Shown here piece by piece: positions 1 through 9,879 of a DNA stretch of 34,872 nt. Source of the stretch: Nitrospina sp. (GTDB lineage: Bacteria; Nitrospinota; Nitrospinia; Nitrospinales; VA-1); contig JABIXH010000029.1 of assembly GCA_018664975.1 (NCBI GenBank), positions 1 through 34,872 on the forward strand. Reading direction: 5' to 3'. Numbering within the stretch: the first letter of the stretch is position 1; every line of letters starts with the position of its first letter. A program made the position numbers and the translations under genes. The notes under the pieces are model-generated. The model ran no database searches, was not told the DNA's origin, and worked only from the letters and a program-made list of their open reading frames with translations.

Positions 1-2
1 AT

Positions 3-989
3 ATTGGAGAAACGCACGACAACCTGGAAGCCCACAAGGTGCAGTTGCAAGTCCTCCAGCATCTATCAGAAAAATATCAGGTGGCGATTGGGCTGGAAAT
101 GTTTCGCCGCTCGAGTCAGGAAAGCTTGGATCTATGGAATCAGGGTAAGCTTCCAATCCGGGAATTTAAAAACCTCTTCCACGCAAATTGGGGTGGGGGT
201 TTTGGCCTCTATCAACCTATTTTTGAATTTGCCAAATCTCGCAGTCTACCTTTAATCGGACTCAAATCCGCCCGTGAGGTTGAAAACCATTTCCGTTCAG
301 GAGACCCAGCTCCCGGCAATACACTTTATCCAGAAATCGATGACACAGATCCCTATCACCGGGCTTTCTCTCTTTCTGCATTCGGGGGCCACCGTGGCAC
401 CGCCAAGGCACTGGAAAAACCTTATCGGATGTTATTGTTGTGGGAAGAAACCATGGCCCAAACTGTGGCGGAGTTTTTACGCGATCCCAAAAATAAAGAT
501 AAAAAACTGGTGGTACTTGTAGGTGGATTTCATGTTCAATATGGATTCGGCATCCCAAAACGTGCCTACCGAAGAATTCCGCACAAATATTCCATCATTC
601 AACCGAGTATCACTGAAATTCCCGATAACCTGAAGGATCGGGAAATGACGGTAGAAAAAGTTTCCATCCCTCTTTACTCTTCAGATTTTGCCTGGAAAGT
701 GGAATACAAAGTTCCCGCTAAAAATAAAGTTAAGCTGGGAGTTCGGCTTGCTCAGAAAAAGGAGGGTGGTGTGCTCATTAAATCTGTTGCAGAGAATTCC
801 AACGCCCAAAGGGCCGGCATAAAAACGGGGGACCTTCTACTCAGCATGGATGGCAAAACTCTAACCGGGGTCGAGGATATTTTGGAACAACTACAAACCA
901 AAAATTTCAACGACAGGTCTATATTCCACCTTCAACGTGGAAATCAAATGCTCACGGTTGAAATGGTATATAAAAAATCAAAACTTTAA
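3..989 (+). CDS. ChaN-family (DUF399) haem-binding-like protein with C-terminal PDZ domain, 5'-truncated by window edge
   Basis: The frame is open from base 3 and reads IGETHDNLEAHKVQLQVLQHLSEKYQVAIGLEMF, the ChaN N-terminal motif, upstream of the ORF-track GTG start at 39. The C-terminus KLGVRLAQ...GVLIKSVAENSNAQRAGIKTGDLLLSMDGKTLTGVEDI is a PDZ domain. Confidence 0.85.
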   Translation: MGETHDNLEAHKVQLQVLQHLSEKYQVAIGLEMFRRSSQESLDLWNQGKLPIREFKNLFHANWGGGFGLYQPIFEFAKSRSLPLIGLKSAREVENHFRSGDPAPGNTLYPEIDDTDPYHRAFSLSAFGGHRGTAKALEKPYRMLLLWEETMAQTVAEFLRDPKNKDKKLVVLVGGFHVQYGFGIPKRAYRRIPHKYSIIQPSITEIPDNLKDREMTVEKVSIPLYSSDFAWKVEYKVPAKNKVKLGVRLAQKKEGGVLIKSVAENSNAQRAGIKTGDLLLSMDGKTLTGVEDILEQLQTKNFNDRSIFHLQRGNQMLTVEMVYKKSKL

Positions 990-1046
990 ACCCTGCCTTC
1001 ATCATTACCAAATAAGCGCAATATTAAACCTCACCAATTTGTCGGT

Positions 1047-3026
1047 TTAAAGTAGTGCCGCTTCAAGAGTTTTTCGAAATAAATCAAACCTGGGGTTGAG
1101 CCTTACGGCTTCCCTGAAGTGAGTGACGGCTTCTTGCGTTTCTCCCTTTTGGAATAGAACATTACCAAGACTAAAATGTGCAAGAGCATAGTCAGGGTTT
1201 ATTCCAATAGCTTTCCTGAAGTGAACAATGGCTTCATCCGACTTCCCATTCTGAGCCAAAGCTATTCCTATATTCGTGTGCGGCATTGCCAGGCCAGGGT
1301 TTACTCTTATGGCTTCTTTGAATTGAATAATAGCTTCCTCCAGTTTCCCTGTTTTAGCTAAAGTCGTTCCAAGATTACTATAGGCCAAAGCGTTGTCAGG
1401 GCTAATTTTAATAGCTTTCCTGAAATGAGTGATCGCTTCTTCCATTTCACCTTTATAAAGCATTGCCGATCCAAGATTAATGTAGGCCAAGGAATTATCA
1501 GGTTTCACCCTAATGGCTTCTTTGAAATAAACTATGGCTTCATCAGATTCATTTACTTTTCTTAGAACATTTCCAAGATTATTATAGGGTTTGGAAAATT
1601 CAGGATTAATTTTTATTGCGGTTTTGTATTGGGTAATGGCATCTGCAAACCGCCCTTCTCTTTTCAAGGCAAACCCAAGGTTGTTATATGCCCTGGCAAA
1701 TTCCGGGTATATATTGGACTGAACTTTGATGGCGTGCTTCCAGAGTGTCACACCATCCTTCCAGTGCCCAACTTGCATCCAAGTAACAACCATGAGAGGG
1801 ATTAGGAGCCCTGCGAAAATAATAGGTGTCTTTTTCTTGTATCTCCACTTATTAAGTAAGTCAGGCAAACCCCATGCAATGATAATAAATATGCCAATGA
1901 GGGGCACATAGGCGTAGCGGTCTGCCATGGCCTGCGCCCCAACCTGTACAAGCCCGATCACAGGTATCAAAGTACCCAGATACCAAAACCATCCAGCCCC
2001 AAGATAGGGTTTGCTACGGGCTTTTCTTATTACCCATAAGGTTAAAAACAAAAGCAATAGCGCAGACAAAAGACCCTTCCAGACCGGCAAAGCATTTTCC
2101 GGGTGTGGATAAAAAATCGATAGCCCACTGGGCCACACCATCTTTTGCAGGTAAGACAAATAAGAAACAAAAGCATTAACAATGCGCTCTTGCACTGGAA
2201 AAGCCTCAACAGATTTGACTGCGCCACCCAATTTTTGAACCATGAAAGTGGTAATGATAGAGCCTATAGTCAACACAAACAGAGGAATTTTTTCCTGAAT
2301 CAAACGGGAGAAAGAAGCCTGGCTTCCAGTTTGCTCACCGTGCAAATTTTCTTTTTGGTTCTCGGGCTTCCAGCGGTTCAATGGCCAATAGTCCAACAAG
2401 AGAAGTACAAAAGGTAAAGTGACCAACATGGGCTTCGACATAAGGCCCAAGGCCAGAAACAGAGCCACCCAACCATATTTCCCGATAGTTGGCTTTTCAG
2501 CATATCGGATATAAGCCCATAGGGTTAGTAACCAAAAAAAAGTGCTCAGAACATTTTTTCGTTCTGATATCCATGCAATGGATTCGACATTCAAGGGATG
2601 CAATGCAAATAGTGCCGCTACAAAACCGCTTTGCCATAATGCTCCCGTCATTCGAAGAAAAACTATAAATAGTAAAAGCACGCTGGCAATATGTATCCCC
2701 AAATTAGTCAGCAGATGACCTTTAGGGGTTGACCCATAAAGCTGGTAATCCAACATATGCGAAAACCATGTTATCGGATGCCAATTAGCCGCATGATGTG
2801 AGGTGAAAGCCCAGGTAATACTCTCGGGGGTGAAACCTGCTTTTATATGCCAGTTCTGCGTTATATATTCAATGTCATCAAAATAAATAAACCCATGGTC
2901 TAGTATCTGCAAGTAAACAGCAAGCGTTGCTATTACCAAGGAAATACAGATAAAAATTTTCAGTGCTCTGTCCGATTCTTCTGTAAGTGGACGAACAAAT
3001 TTCTTTTTCCGTAATCGGTTTCTCAT
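1047..3026 (-). CDS. Multi-pass membrane protein (PMT/TMTC-like glycosyltransferase fold) with C-terminal TPR array
   Basis: 659 aa. Hydrophobic N-terminal two thirds with HPLNVESIAWISERKNVLSTFFWLL, typical of bacterial TPR-O-mannosyltransferase-like proteins. C-terminal 34-aa TPRs (AYNNLGFALKREGRFADAITQYKTAIKINPEF...). Confidence 0.8.
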   Translation of the reverse strand: MRNRLRKKKFVRPLTEESDRALKIFICISLVIATLAVYLQILDHGFIYFDDIEYITQNWHIKAGFTPESITWAFTSHHAANWHPITWFSHMLDYQLYGSTPKGHLLTNLGIHIASVLLLFIVFLRMTGALWQSGFVAALFALHPLNVESIAWISERKNVLSTFFWLLTLWAYIRYAEKPTIGKYGWVALFLALGLMSKPMLVTLPFVLLLLDYWPLNRWKPENQKENLHGEQTGSQASFSRLIQEKIPLFVLTIGSIITTFMVQKLGGAVKSVEAFPVQERIVNAFVSYLSYLQKMVWPSGLSIFYPHPENALPVWKGLLSALLLLFLTLWVIRKARSKPYLGAGWFWYLGTLIPVIGLVQVGAQAMADRYAYVPLIGIFIIIAWGLPDLLNKWRYKKKTPIIFAGLLIPLMVVTWMQVGHWKDGVTLWKHAIKVQSNIYPEFARAYNNLGFALKREGRFADAITQYKTAIKINPEFSKPYNNLGNVLRKVNESDEAIVYFKEAIRVKPDNSLAYINLGSAMLYKGEMEEAITHFRKAIKISPDNALAYSNLGTTLAKTGKLEEAIIQFKEAIRVNPGLAMPHTNIGIALAQNGKSDEAIVHFRKAIGINPDYALAHFSLGNVLFQKGETQEAVTHFREAVRLNPRFDLFRKTLEAALL

Positions 3027-3244
3027 TTTAAATTTCAGTTTATTTGCTAGGAAAACAAATTTTCAATGGTTTTTAGTGTCAAATGGAAAACACCGGTATA
3101 TACTCCCCTTAGATAGGACATTATTTTTCAACCCCGCCTAACTTTTTAGCAGACTAAACTTCATTACAAGTTTGCACATTTTCGCAGTTATAGACGACGA
3201 TCTGCTAAAAATTTCTAAAAGGCAAAACCAACCGCACCAAACTG

Positions 3245-4390
3245 ATGAAGCAATTTCTGTCAGGATTACAAAAATTCTTCTTCCGCATTTTTTTTATATC
3301 GTTTCCTTCGCTGATCCTTCTGATTATTGTATTAGAACTGGGCATCAGGGCTTTCCTTCCTGTGAGTGATTTTCCAGACACAACCTTTCACCCTGCCCTA
3401 GGCAACCATTTCCTATCCAATCAACGGGGATTTTTCATTAAGGGAATGCATTCAGAAATACGAGGCAAATTCCGAATAAACCAGCAAGGATGGAATTCCC
3501 CTCATGATTATACTGCAAACACACCTCTAAAAACTTACAGGATAGCCGTTATCGGAGATTCCTACATCGAAGCCCTGCAAGTCGATTATGATAAATCCTA
3601 CCCATACCTGCTAGAAAAATATATTAATGCTGAAGAAACCATGCTACAGGACGTGGAGGTCTACAGCTTTGGCCATTCAGGGGCCCAATTGGCACAGTAT
3701 CTGAACGTGTTGCGCCACGTTACCCAGAAATACCAGCCCGATCTTGTGGTCTTCAATATCGTCTACAATGATTTCATAGAAAGTCTGCATGATCATAGTC
3801 GCAAGGACAACCTATCTTTGGAATATTCTGGAGAAAGCTTTTCTGAAATTATGCCTCGCCCCATGAACACACTGGGTCTAAAAAAGTTTTTAAGAAAATC
3901 AGCGCTGGCAAGATACCTGATCTTGAACATGGATATTGCTAATAGAATAAGACCGTTCACTCATTTTTTTTACGCAGACATTCCACAATATAATGCCAAT
4001 GTGAATTCTACTTACCTTGATAAAGACCTGTCATTTCTGAAAAATATGATCGAGTACGTTTTTATTCAATCCTTGAACGCGCTCAAACCCATTGATGCCC
4101 GCCTGCTTTTAATTCTAGATGCCAATCGGGCTTCAATATATGAGAATGCTTCTCTTAATGACTCCAAGATTCATCTGTTTCAAGAAGCAACTAAAGCAAC
4201 CGCCGAAAATCTTAATATCCCACTTTTAGAATTGGACCCTGTTTTTAGGGAAACCTGGAAATTGGAGAAAAAGAAGTTTGAGTTTAAATTCGATGGGCAC
4301 TGGAATGGTTATGCTCACCGTATTATTTCGGAAACATTGAAGAGCCGGATAATTTTACATTTGGGAAACACAAATAAGAAGAGCAAGTAA
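3245..4390 (+). CDS. SGNH/GDSL-type hydrolase-like protein with N-terminal TM anchor
   Basis: 381 aa. GDSYIEALQV block I motif, N-terminal hydrophobic segment, C-terminal DGHWNGYAHRIISE (block V-like DxHxN). Confidence 0.7.
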   Translation: MKQFLSGLQKFFFRIFFISFPSLILLIIVLELGIRAFLPVSDFPDTTFHPALGNHFLSNQRGFFIKGMHSEIRGKFRINQQGWNSPHDYTANTPLKTYRIAVIGDSYIEALQVDYDKSYPYLLEKYINAEETMLQDVEVYSFGHSGAQLAQYLNVLRHVTQKYQPDLVVFNIVYNDFIESLHDHSRKDNLSLEYSGESFSEIMPRPMNTLGLKKFLRKSALARYLILNMDIANRIRPFTHFFYADIPQYNANVNSTYLDKDLSFLKNMIEYVFIQSLNALKPIDARLLLILDANRASIYENASLNDSKIHLFQEATKATAENLNIPLLELDPVFRETWKLEKKKFEFKFDGHWNGYAHRIISETLKSRIILHLGNTNKKSK

Positions 4391-4623
4391 AACTCCCAAC
4401 ATGGTCTGCAAGATCACATTTTATACTTTCCTGCACATCCCTAATTCACGTCTGTGGTACTTACTACTTCAAAAATGCAATCAACATAAAAAACTATTTT
4501 CCAAGTCTAATTCCCTTTAAACAGGGATGACTCAACATAAAAATTCTGACAACAGATTAAAGAAGTGCTCTAGCCGCTTCTACTCCAACGGTTAACACAT
4601 GTTTAAAAGAAAAAAATTATCAA

Positions 4624-5019
4624 TTAGAAATCCGTTTTCTTGTGCAATTGTAAATAGTATTTTTCCAAATCCTTCACCGAAAACATTCCCACGATTTTAT
4701 TGTTCCTTATCACGGGGATATGGCGAATTTTTTTTGTTTCTATGATAGAACATGCCTCGGCAATAGTTTGATTTTCGTCAATAGTATTTGCAATTTTTGT
4801 CATCACCGATGATATTTTAACGGCTTTGGGATCGCACTCTCCTTTTAAAACCAGAAACATCCAATCCGTTTTTGTAATAATCCCAACGTATTCCCCACCT
4901 TCCTCGACTAATAGCGCGCTAACCTTGTTTTCATACATCTTGTCAACCGCTTCATAAGCATACTTATCAGGACTTGTTGAAAAAAGTTGGGTACTCATAT
5001 ATTGACCGACTTTATTCAT
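4624..5019 (-). CDS. CBS domain pair protein
   Basis: 131 aa with two CBS repeats (VSALLVEEGGEYVGIITKTDW; IRHIPVIRNNKIVGMFSVKDL). Confidence 0.85.
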   Translation of the reverse strand: MNKVGQYMSTQLFSTSPDKYAYEAVDKMYENKVSALLVEEGGEYVGIITKTDWMFLVLKGECDPKAVKISSVMTKIANTIDENQTIAEACSIIETKKIRHIPVIRNNKIVGMFSVKDLEKYYLQLHKKTDF

Positions 5020-5126
5020 CTCAAAACTCCTTCTACAAGTAATAAAATCTGTTCTTGATCAAATGCCCACCGGTGTGGGAAGCAAGGGGACATAGAATTA
5101 TTTATCCAGTTATATCTCTGGGTTGG

Positions 5127-5873
5127 TTATTGCTCTTGAAGCCCATCATTGCCTTGGTTTGTCAATTTCAAAAACACTGCTTCCAGGTCACCATGCTGGT
5201 GTTCAGCCTGAGAGCGCAATTGTTCCACCGTTCCCAATGCTATCATTTTTCCTTTTTGAATAATTCCCACTCTGTGACACATTGCCTCGGCCACCCCTAA
5301 GGAGTGGGTGGACATAAAAATCGTCGTGCCATTTTCGCATAAATCCTGAAATAATTGTTTCACTTGGCGCGCACCCTTGGGGTCAAGTCCGACAAGCGGT
5401 TCATCAACAATGATTAACTTTGGGTTATGAAACAGTGCTCCGGCAATGATGAGCTTTTGCCTCATACCATGCGAATAGCCTTCGATTAATTCATCAGCGA
5501 AGTCTTGTAAATCAAAAAGGGTGAAATACTTTTCTGCCCTATCGCGAACAGCATTCAAATCCAGAGAGTACATGCCTGCCACAAATTCAAGATATTCCCA
5601 CCCTGTCAGCTTGTTATAAAGAAAGGGCCGGTCAGGAATGTAGCCAATGATTTTTTTTACCCGAATCGGGTCCTGTTCCAAGTCTATCCCATCTATGCAA
5701 ATAGTCCCACTGGAGGGTTTGAGGAGTCCGACTAAAAGTTTGATAGTTGTAGTTTTTCCCGCTCCGTTCGGGCCGATAAAGCCAAACAACTCCCCAGACG
5801 GGATTTCCAGATTGAGTTCGTCTACCGCCAGAACTGAATCATATTTTTTAACCAGTCGGTTAATTGATATCAC
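5127..5873 (-). CDS. ABC transporter ATP-binding protein
   Basis: Walker A GPNGAGKTT, signature-like YSHGMRQKL, Walker B LIIVDEP, H-loop STHS. Confidence 0.92.
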   Translation of the reverse strand: MISINRLVKKYDSVLAVDELNLEIPSGELFGFIGPNGAGKTTTIKLLVGLLKPSSGTICIDGIDLEQDPIRVKKIIGYIPDRPFLYNKLTGWEYLEFVAGMYSLDLNAVRDRAEKYFTLFDLQDFADELIEGYSHGMRQKLIIAGALFHNPKLIIVDEPLVGLDPKGARQVKQLFQDLCENGTTIFMSTHSLGVAEAMCHRVGIIQKGKMIALGTVEQLRSQAEHQHGDLEAVFLKLTNQGNDGLQEQ

Positions 5874-5933
5874 AACGGAGAGCCTCCGTTAGCAAAATGC
5901 CATTTAAAATATTAGTAACGAACATCTTGGCGG

Positions 5934-6206
5934 CTAGCGGACGATCTCAAAAGTGTTTAAGCCTTGGGGAGGGACCCACTCTAAATCCAGAGCTGAAACC
6001 TGAGACGCGGGCGGGCCAATTCTGCACCAACTTATAAAATGCTCAAGTATTGCTTTTTCTCCTTCAGCATGTATTTCAACCGTGCCATCTGGACAGTTTT
6101 TTGCCCAACCGCATACCCCCAATTGCATTGCCCGCTCTTGAGTACCTCCTCGAAACCAAACTCCCTGGACCCGGCCACTGACAATTATATGAACGGCGGA
6201 ACTCAT
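5934..6206 (-). CDS. acyP: Acylphosphatase
   Basis: 90 aa. GRVQGVWFRGGTQERA and GWAKNCPDGTVEIHAEG carry the catalytic Arg and Asn of the family. Confidence 0.92.
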   Translation of the reverse strand: MSSAVHIIVSGRVQGVWFRGGTQERAMQLGVCGWAKNCPDGTVEIHAEGEKAILEHFISWCRIGPPASQVSALDLEWVPPQGLNTFEIVR

Positions 6207-6234
6207 CGGTATAACACTCTAATTTCAACAGAAA

Positions 6235-6474
6235 CTACGGACTCTTCCGAAATGCGTCATCAAATAAATGCTGAATTTCCCGGTAGACTTGAAATTTGCT
6301 TCCGTCCCCGATTTTTTCTCCAAACTTGCCCAAGTCACGCATGATCCGTTGAAACTCCTGGGTCTGTCCCTTGAAATTATCAATGAGAGGACGAAAATAC
6401 AATTGCTCGTCCTCATCCAATCGATCACAAATTTCACGGAGCCGGGTTTTTAAAGGTTCAAAGTTTCGTTCCAT
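6235..6474 (-). CDS. Small helical protein of unknown function
   Basis: 79 aa ORF in line with the minus-strand gene run, good codon texture, no recognised domain. Confidence 0.55.
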   Translation of the reverse strand: MERNFEPLKTRLREICDRLDEDEQLYFRPLIDNFKGQTQEFQRIMRDLGKFGEKIGDGSKFQVYREIQHLFDDAFRKSP

Positions 6475-6571
6475 ATTTTGATACTAGCCTTCAATGAATC
6501 AGATTGCAATTGGGATAAAAGATGGCGGGAAAATCTTGCTGAATTTTTAAATCGGGTTGGAAACCAATGTC

Positions 6572-6895
6572 TTATTTCATTCGTTCTTTCATGATTGATT
6601 TTAAGCGAACTACGGCGGGGCTGTTATCCGGGAGTGTTAGAAACTTTTCGCGGGTTAAAACAGCAACTTCACAATCTTCTAAAGCTATTACCGATGCAGA
6701 GCGCTCGCCAGCGGAAATCAAAGCCATTTCCCCAAACAAGTCATTCTCTTTCAGTTGAGCGAGTACTTTTTTGTTACCTTCGCTATCTTCCCGATAAACT
6801 TCCACCTTTCCCTTTTTAATCAGGAACGCACTCGTACCATGAGTGCCCTGGCGAACAATTTTTTTTCCCTTGCGATATTCCTTAGTGACAAACAT
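6572..6895 (-). CDS. Stand-alone cyclic nucleotide-binding domain protein
   Basis: 107 aa. KKGKVEVYRE...NDLFGEMALISAGERSASVIA phosphate-binding-cassette-like motif. Confidence 0.85.
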   Translation of the reverse strand: MFVTKEYRKGKKIVRQGTHGTSAFLIKKGKVEVYREDSEGNKKVLAQLKENDLFGEMALISAGERSASVIALEDCEVAVLTREKFLTLPDNSPAVVRLKSIMKERMK

Positions 6896-7069
6896 GATGC
6901 TCTTTCGGCTCCATTACGCAAGCAAGTGGTATCGCTGATACTATAAAAAATTTTGCTCTGATTTTCAATCCCTCCCAATGTGGGACTACCTCTAACTCAT
7001 TAAAAATCAATCCTTCCTCAAGAAAAATCATTTCCTTTTGAATCTTCAGTTACGCCTTTTACAATTCAT

Positions 7070-7609
7070 CTAATTCTGGTGATCCATGGATATGGATGAC
7101 GAAAGACCCTGATACTTTAAATTCAGAAACTTTAATTGTCGTTGTACTTTTCTCATTTGCGTGTGGTTTCTTTTTTGGGAATATAATTCCTGTGCTCTAA
7201 GCATATGCTTTATGGCATTCGGGCCATCCTTTAACAAGTCATAGGCTTTACTCAGATTATAATGCGCCACAGCATATTTGGGATTGAGCTTAATAGCTTC
7301 CTGATAGGCATCCACCTCATCTTCATGCCTTCCCAAGGCCAGGTAGGCCATTCCCAGATCAAAATAAGCCACCGCATCCAGGGGATCCTCCTGAATAATT
7401 TTCTTGTGCCTTAAAATCTCCGCTTTAGCTCCCTGAAGATAAGTTTTAAAATCAATAGCCAGTGTCTCTTTCACTTGGGCCGCTAAGATACCTGTTAATA
7501 CCAACAATACGAATAGTCCTTTGGCTACAGAATAAATAATGGTATGACCTTTCCAGAAGGAAAGAAAAGTGCAAAGGCGTAAACAGGATATCATTCCCCA
7601 ATGTATCAT
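7070..7609 (-). CDS. TPR protein with N-terminal hydrophobic/signal segment
   Basis: 179 aa. AYFDLGMAYLALGRHEDEVDAYQEAIKLNPKYAVAHYNLSKAY TPRs. The exact start is uncertain. Confidence 0.7.
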   Translation of the reverse strand: MIHWGMISCLRLCTFLSFWKGHTIIYSVAKGLFVLLVLTGILAAQVKETLAIDFKTYLQGAKAEILRHKKIIQEDPLDAVAYFDLGMAYLALGRHEDEVDAYQEAIKLNPKYAVAHYNLSKAYDLLKDGPNAIKHMLRAQELYSQKRNHTQMRKVQRQLKFLNLKYQGLSSSISMDHQN

Positions 7610-7627
7610 TAATTTTGAAAGGCAGGC

Positions 7628-8605
7628 ATGAATTACCGGACATTTGGCGACATCAAGGTTTCAGAAATTGGCCTGGGTACCTGGCAACTTGGGGCAGATT
7701 GGGGGAATGTAGATGATTTAACTGCAGAACGGGTTCTGGCGACCGCTGTAGAAAATGGAGTTAATTTTTTTGATACCGCCGATTGCTATGGCGAGGGTCT
7801 TTCAGAAACCCGGTTAGGGAAGTTTGTTAAAACGTTATCGACTGAAGTGGTTATCGCCACCAAACTTGGACGATTTCCCCGACCCGGCTGGCCAGAAAAT
7901 TTTTCCATGGAACAATTTCGCAAACATACGGAAAATTCTTTGAAAAGATTGCAAAGAGAAACTCTCGACCTGACTCAGGTGCATTGCCCCCCAACGGATC
8001 TACTGAAACAAGGTGAGGTGTTTGATTGGCTGAGAACCTTGAAGCAGGAAGGCAAAATTAAACAATTCGGATTCAGTGTGGAGTCAATAGAAGAAGCTCA
8101 AATATGCCTGCAAGAAGAAGGAGTGGCTTCATTACAAATAATTTTTAATATTTTTCGGCAAAAAGCTATTTTATCCATTTTCAAAGAAGCTCAGGAAAAG
8201 CAAGTGGCACTGATTATCCGCCTGCCACTGGCTTCGGGCCTTCTTTCCGGCCATTATAATCGAGACACATGTTTTTCTGAAAATGACCATCGCCATTTTA
8301 ACCGAGATGGACAAAAATTTAATGTTGGCGAAACGTTTTCAGGACTGCCCTTTGAAAAAGGACTCGAATTGGTGGACACCCTCAAAAGTCTGGTGCCCGA
8401 AAACCAGACACTGTCTCAATTTGCCTTGAGATGGATTCTTGATTTTGAAGCAGTCCGTGTAGTGATCCCCGGCTCTAAAAATCCTCAACAGGTCATCAAT
8501 AATTGCGCCGCAAGTTCTTTACCTCCCCTACCCACAGAGACTCATGCGGCCTTGAGTGATTTTTATTTTAAGGAAGTCGCTCCCCATATTCGCGGCTCCA
8601 TATGA
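7628..8605 (+). CDS. Aldo/keto reductase
   Basis: 325 aa. GLGTWQLG, FFDTADCYGEGLSE, IPGSKNPQQVINN motifs of the AKR superfamily. Confidence 0.92.
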   Translation: MNYRTFGDIKVSEIGLGTWQLGADWGNVDDLTAERVLATAVENGVNFFDTADCYGEGLSETRLGKFVKTLSTEVVIATKLGRFPRPGWPENFSMEQFRKHTENSLKRLQRETLDLTQVHCPPTDLLKQGEVFDWLRTLKQEGKIKQFGFSVESIEEAQICLQEEGVASLQIIFNIFRQKAILSIFKEAQEKQVALIIRLPLASGLLSGHYNRDTCFSENDHRHFNRDGQKFNVGETFSGLPFEKGLELVDTLKSLVPENQTLSQFALRWILDFEAVRVVIPGSKNPQQVINNCAASSLPPLPTETHAALSDFYFKEVAPHIRGSI

Positions 8606-9045
8606 AGCCGGGATAAAACCACAAAAGTTTTAATGGACAAGATGAAATGGGTTGCCACTAAGCAACGAAAGACCTTGCAAGACAACAATCGCTATTTGGC
8701 ACTGGCAACGGGCTGAAGAGTGGGAAAAAGCAAATTGTTTTCTTTATGAGGGAATTTAGCTTTACAAAGCTTTTTACCGAAATATTTACAGTCAAGTTGG
8801 TATCCATTTTTCAATCCTTTCAACACGAATTACTATTTAGAAACATTGATTTATAAGCAAATTAACAAATAAAAGATAAAAATATCTATTTATATTTAAT
8901 ATAAAGCTGGTATCATAAGATGTCATGGTTAAGAGACCTCGATTAATGATAATTACTGAAAATTTTTGAACCGCATTTTTAAAGAACCCATCTTATCTTT
9001 GAGTTAAAAAGAAAGACTAATCTCTCAATTAACCAAGGAAACTCC

Positions 9046-9645
9046 ATGCAGGAAGCCCACTCCACAACTTTTTCCGTTGAAAATGTCGAACTAACCCCTA
9101 ACCCTCGTTCGGTAAAATTTATTTTGAACCAGACAGTAATTGATTCGGGCTCTAAAACCATTGAAGAGGGAGGCTATTTAGAAACGGATGTCTTTGCCCG
9201 AAATCTATTCGCTCTGGATATTATAGATCTGGTTTATTTACGAGAGAATTTCGTATCCGTTACCCTGGTCTCTGCAGATCTTTGGGTGATTTTTAAGGAT
9301 AAGGTCAAAAATATTATTGAAGCAGATTTGGAGAAGTATCCAGATGGAGAGGAAGAAGTCTCTGCCTCCATACTTGATGACTTTGATAAAGAAAAATACC
9401 CTCAACTTTCCGATGACGAAAAGGTTATCATTGTCGAAGCCATTCTCGACTCATCCATCCGTCCTGCTTTAGCAAATGATGGAGGGGGCCTGGAAGTGAT
9501 CGAAGTGGAAGGATCTATTGTCCGGATTCGTTATCAGGGTGCTTGCGGAGGATGTCCCAGTTCCACAGGAGGCACCCTGCGAGCCATAGAAAATCATCTT
9601 CGATCCCAGCTAGATCCCGATATTAAAGTTCACACGTATTCCTAA
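9046..9645 (+). CDS. Nfu/NifU-like Fe-S scaffold protein (Nfu_N + NifU C-terminal domain)
   Basis: 199 aa. N-terminal TPNPRSVKFILNQTV (Nfu_N) and C-terminal RPALANDGGGLEVIEVEG...GACGGCPSSTGGTL with CxxC. Confidence 0.92.
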   Translation: MQEAHSTTFSVENVELTPNPRSVKFILNQTVIDSGSKTIEEGGYLETDVFARNLFALDIIDLVYLRENFVSVTLVSADLWVIFKDKVKNIIEADLEKYPDGEEEVSASILDDFDKEKYPQLSDDEKVIIVEAILDSSIRPALANDGGGLEVIEVEGSIVRIRYQGACGGCPSSTGGTLRAIENHLRSQLDPDIKVHTYS

Positions 9646-9879
9646 TTAAAGCCCGCATCGCAACAAACCCCGTAACATATTGATAAAACTGGGCTTAGAT
9701 TAGCCCGTGTCACCCCCTGCATAAAATTTCAAGTTTTATGAAATTAAAACTAAAGTCCCTAAACTTTTTTTCGATAAGCCGGATAAGGACAGGCATATCA
9801 TTTTCAAGGCTAATATCAATGAAATCATTGTTTTAGTGGATATTCTATGCCATAGTTTATAAATCTTGATAAGAAAGCT

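Noticed and set aside
262-558. Antisense ORFs in the track (e.g. 262-558, 2145-2417, 10092-10454, 13640-14098, 15079-15507, 25677-26141, 32773-33129)
   Set aside because: Each lies opposite a strong coding gene with recognisable domains and has no recognisable motif; treated as shadow ORFs.
8632-8715. Mini-ORF MDKMKWVATKQRKTLQDNNRYLALATG as a transposase remnant or peptide
   Set aside because: Only 27 codons, no recognisable homology, no RBS.
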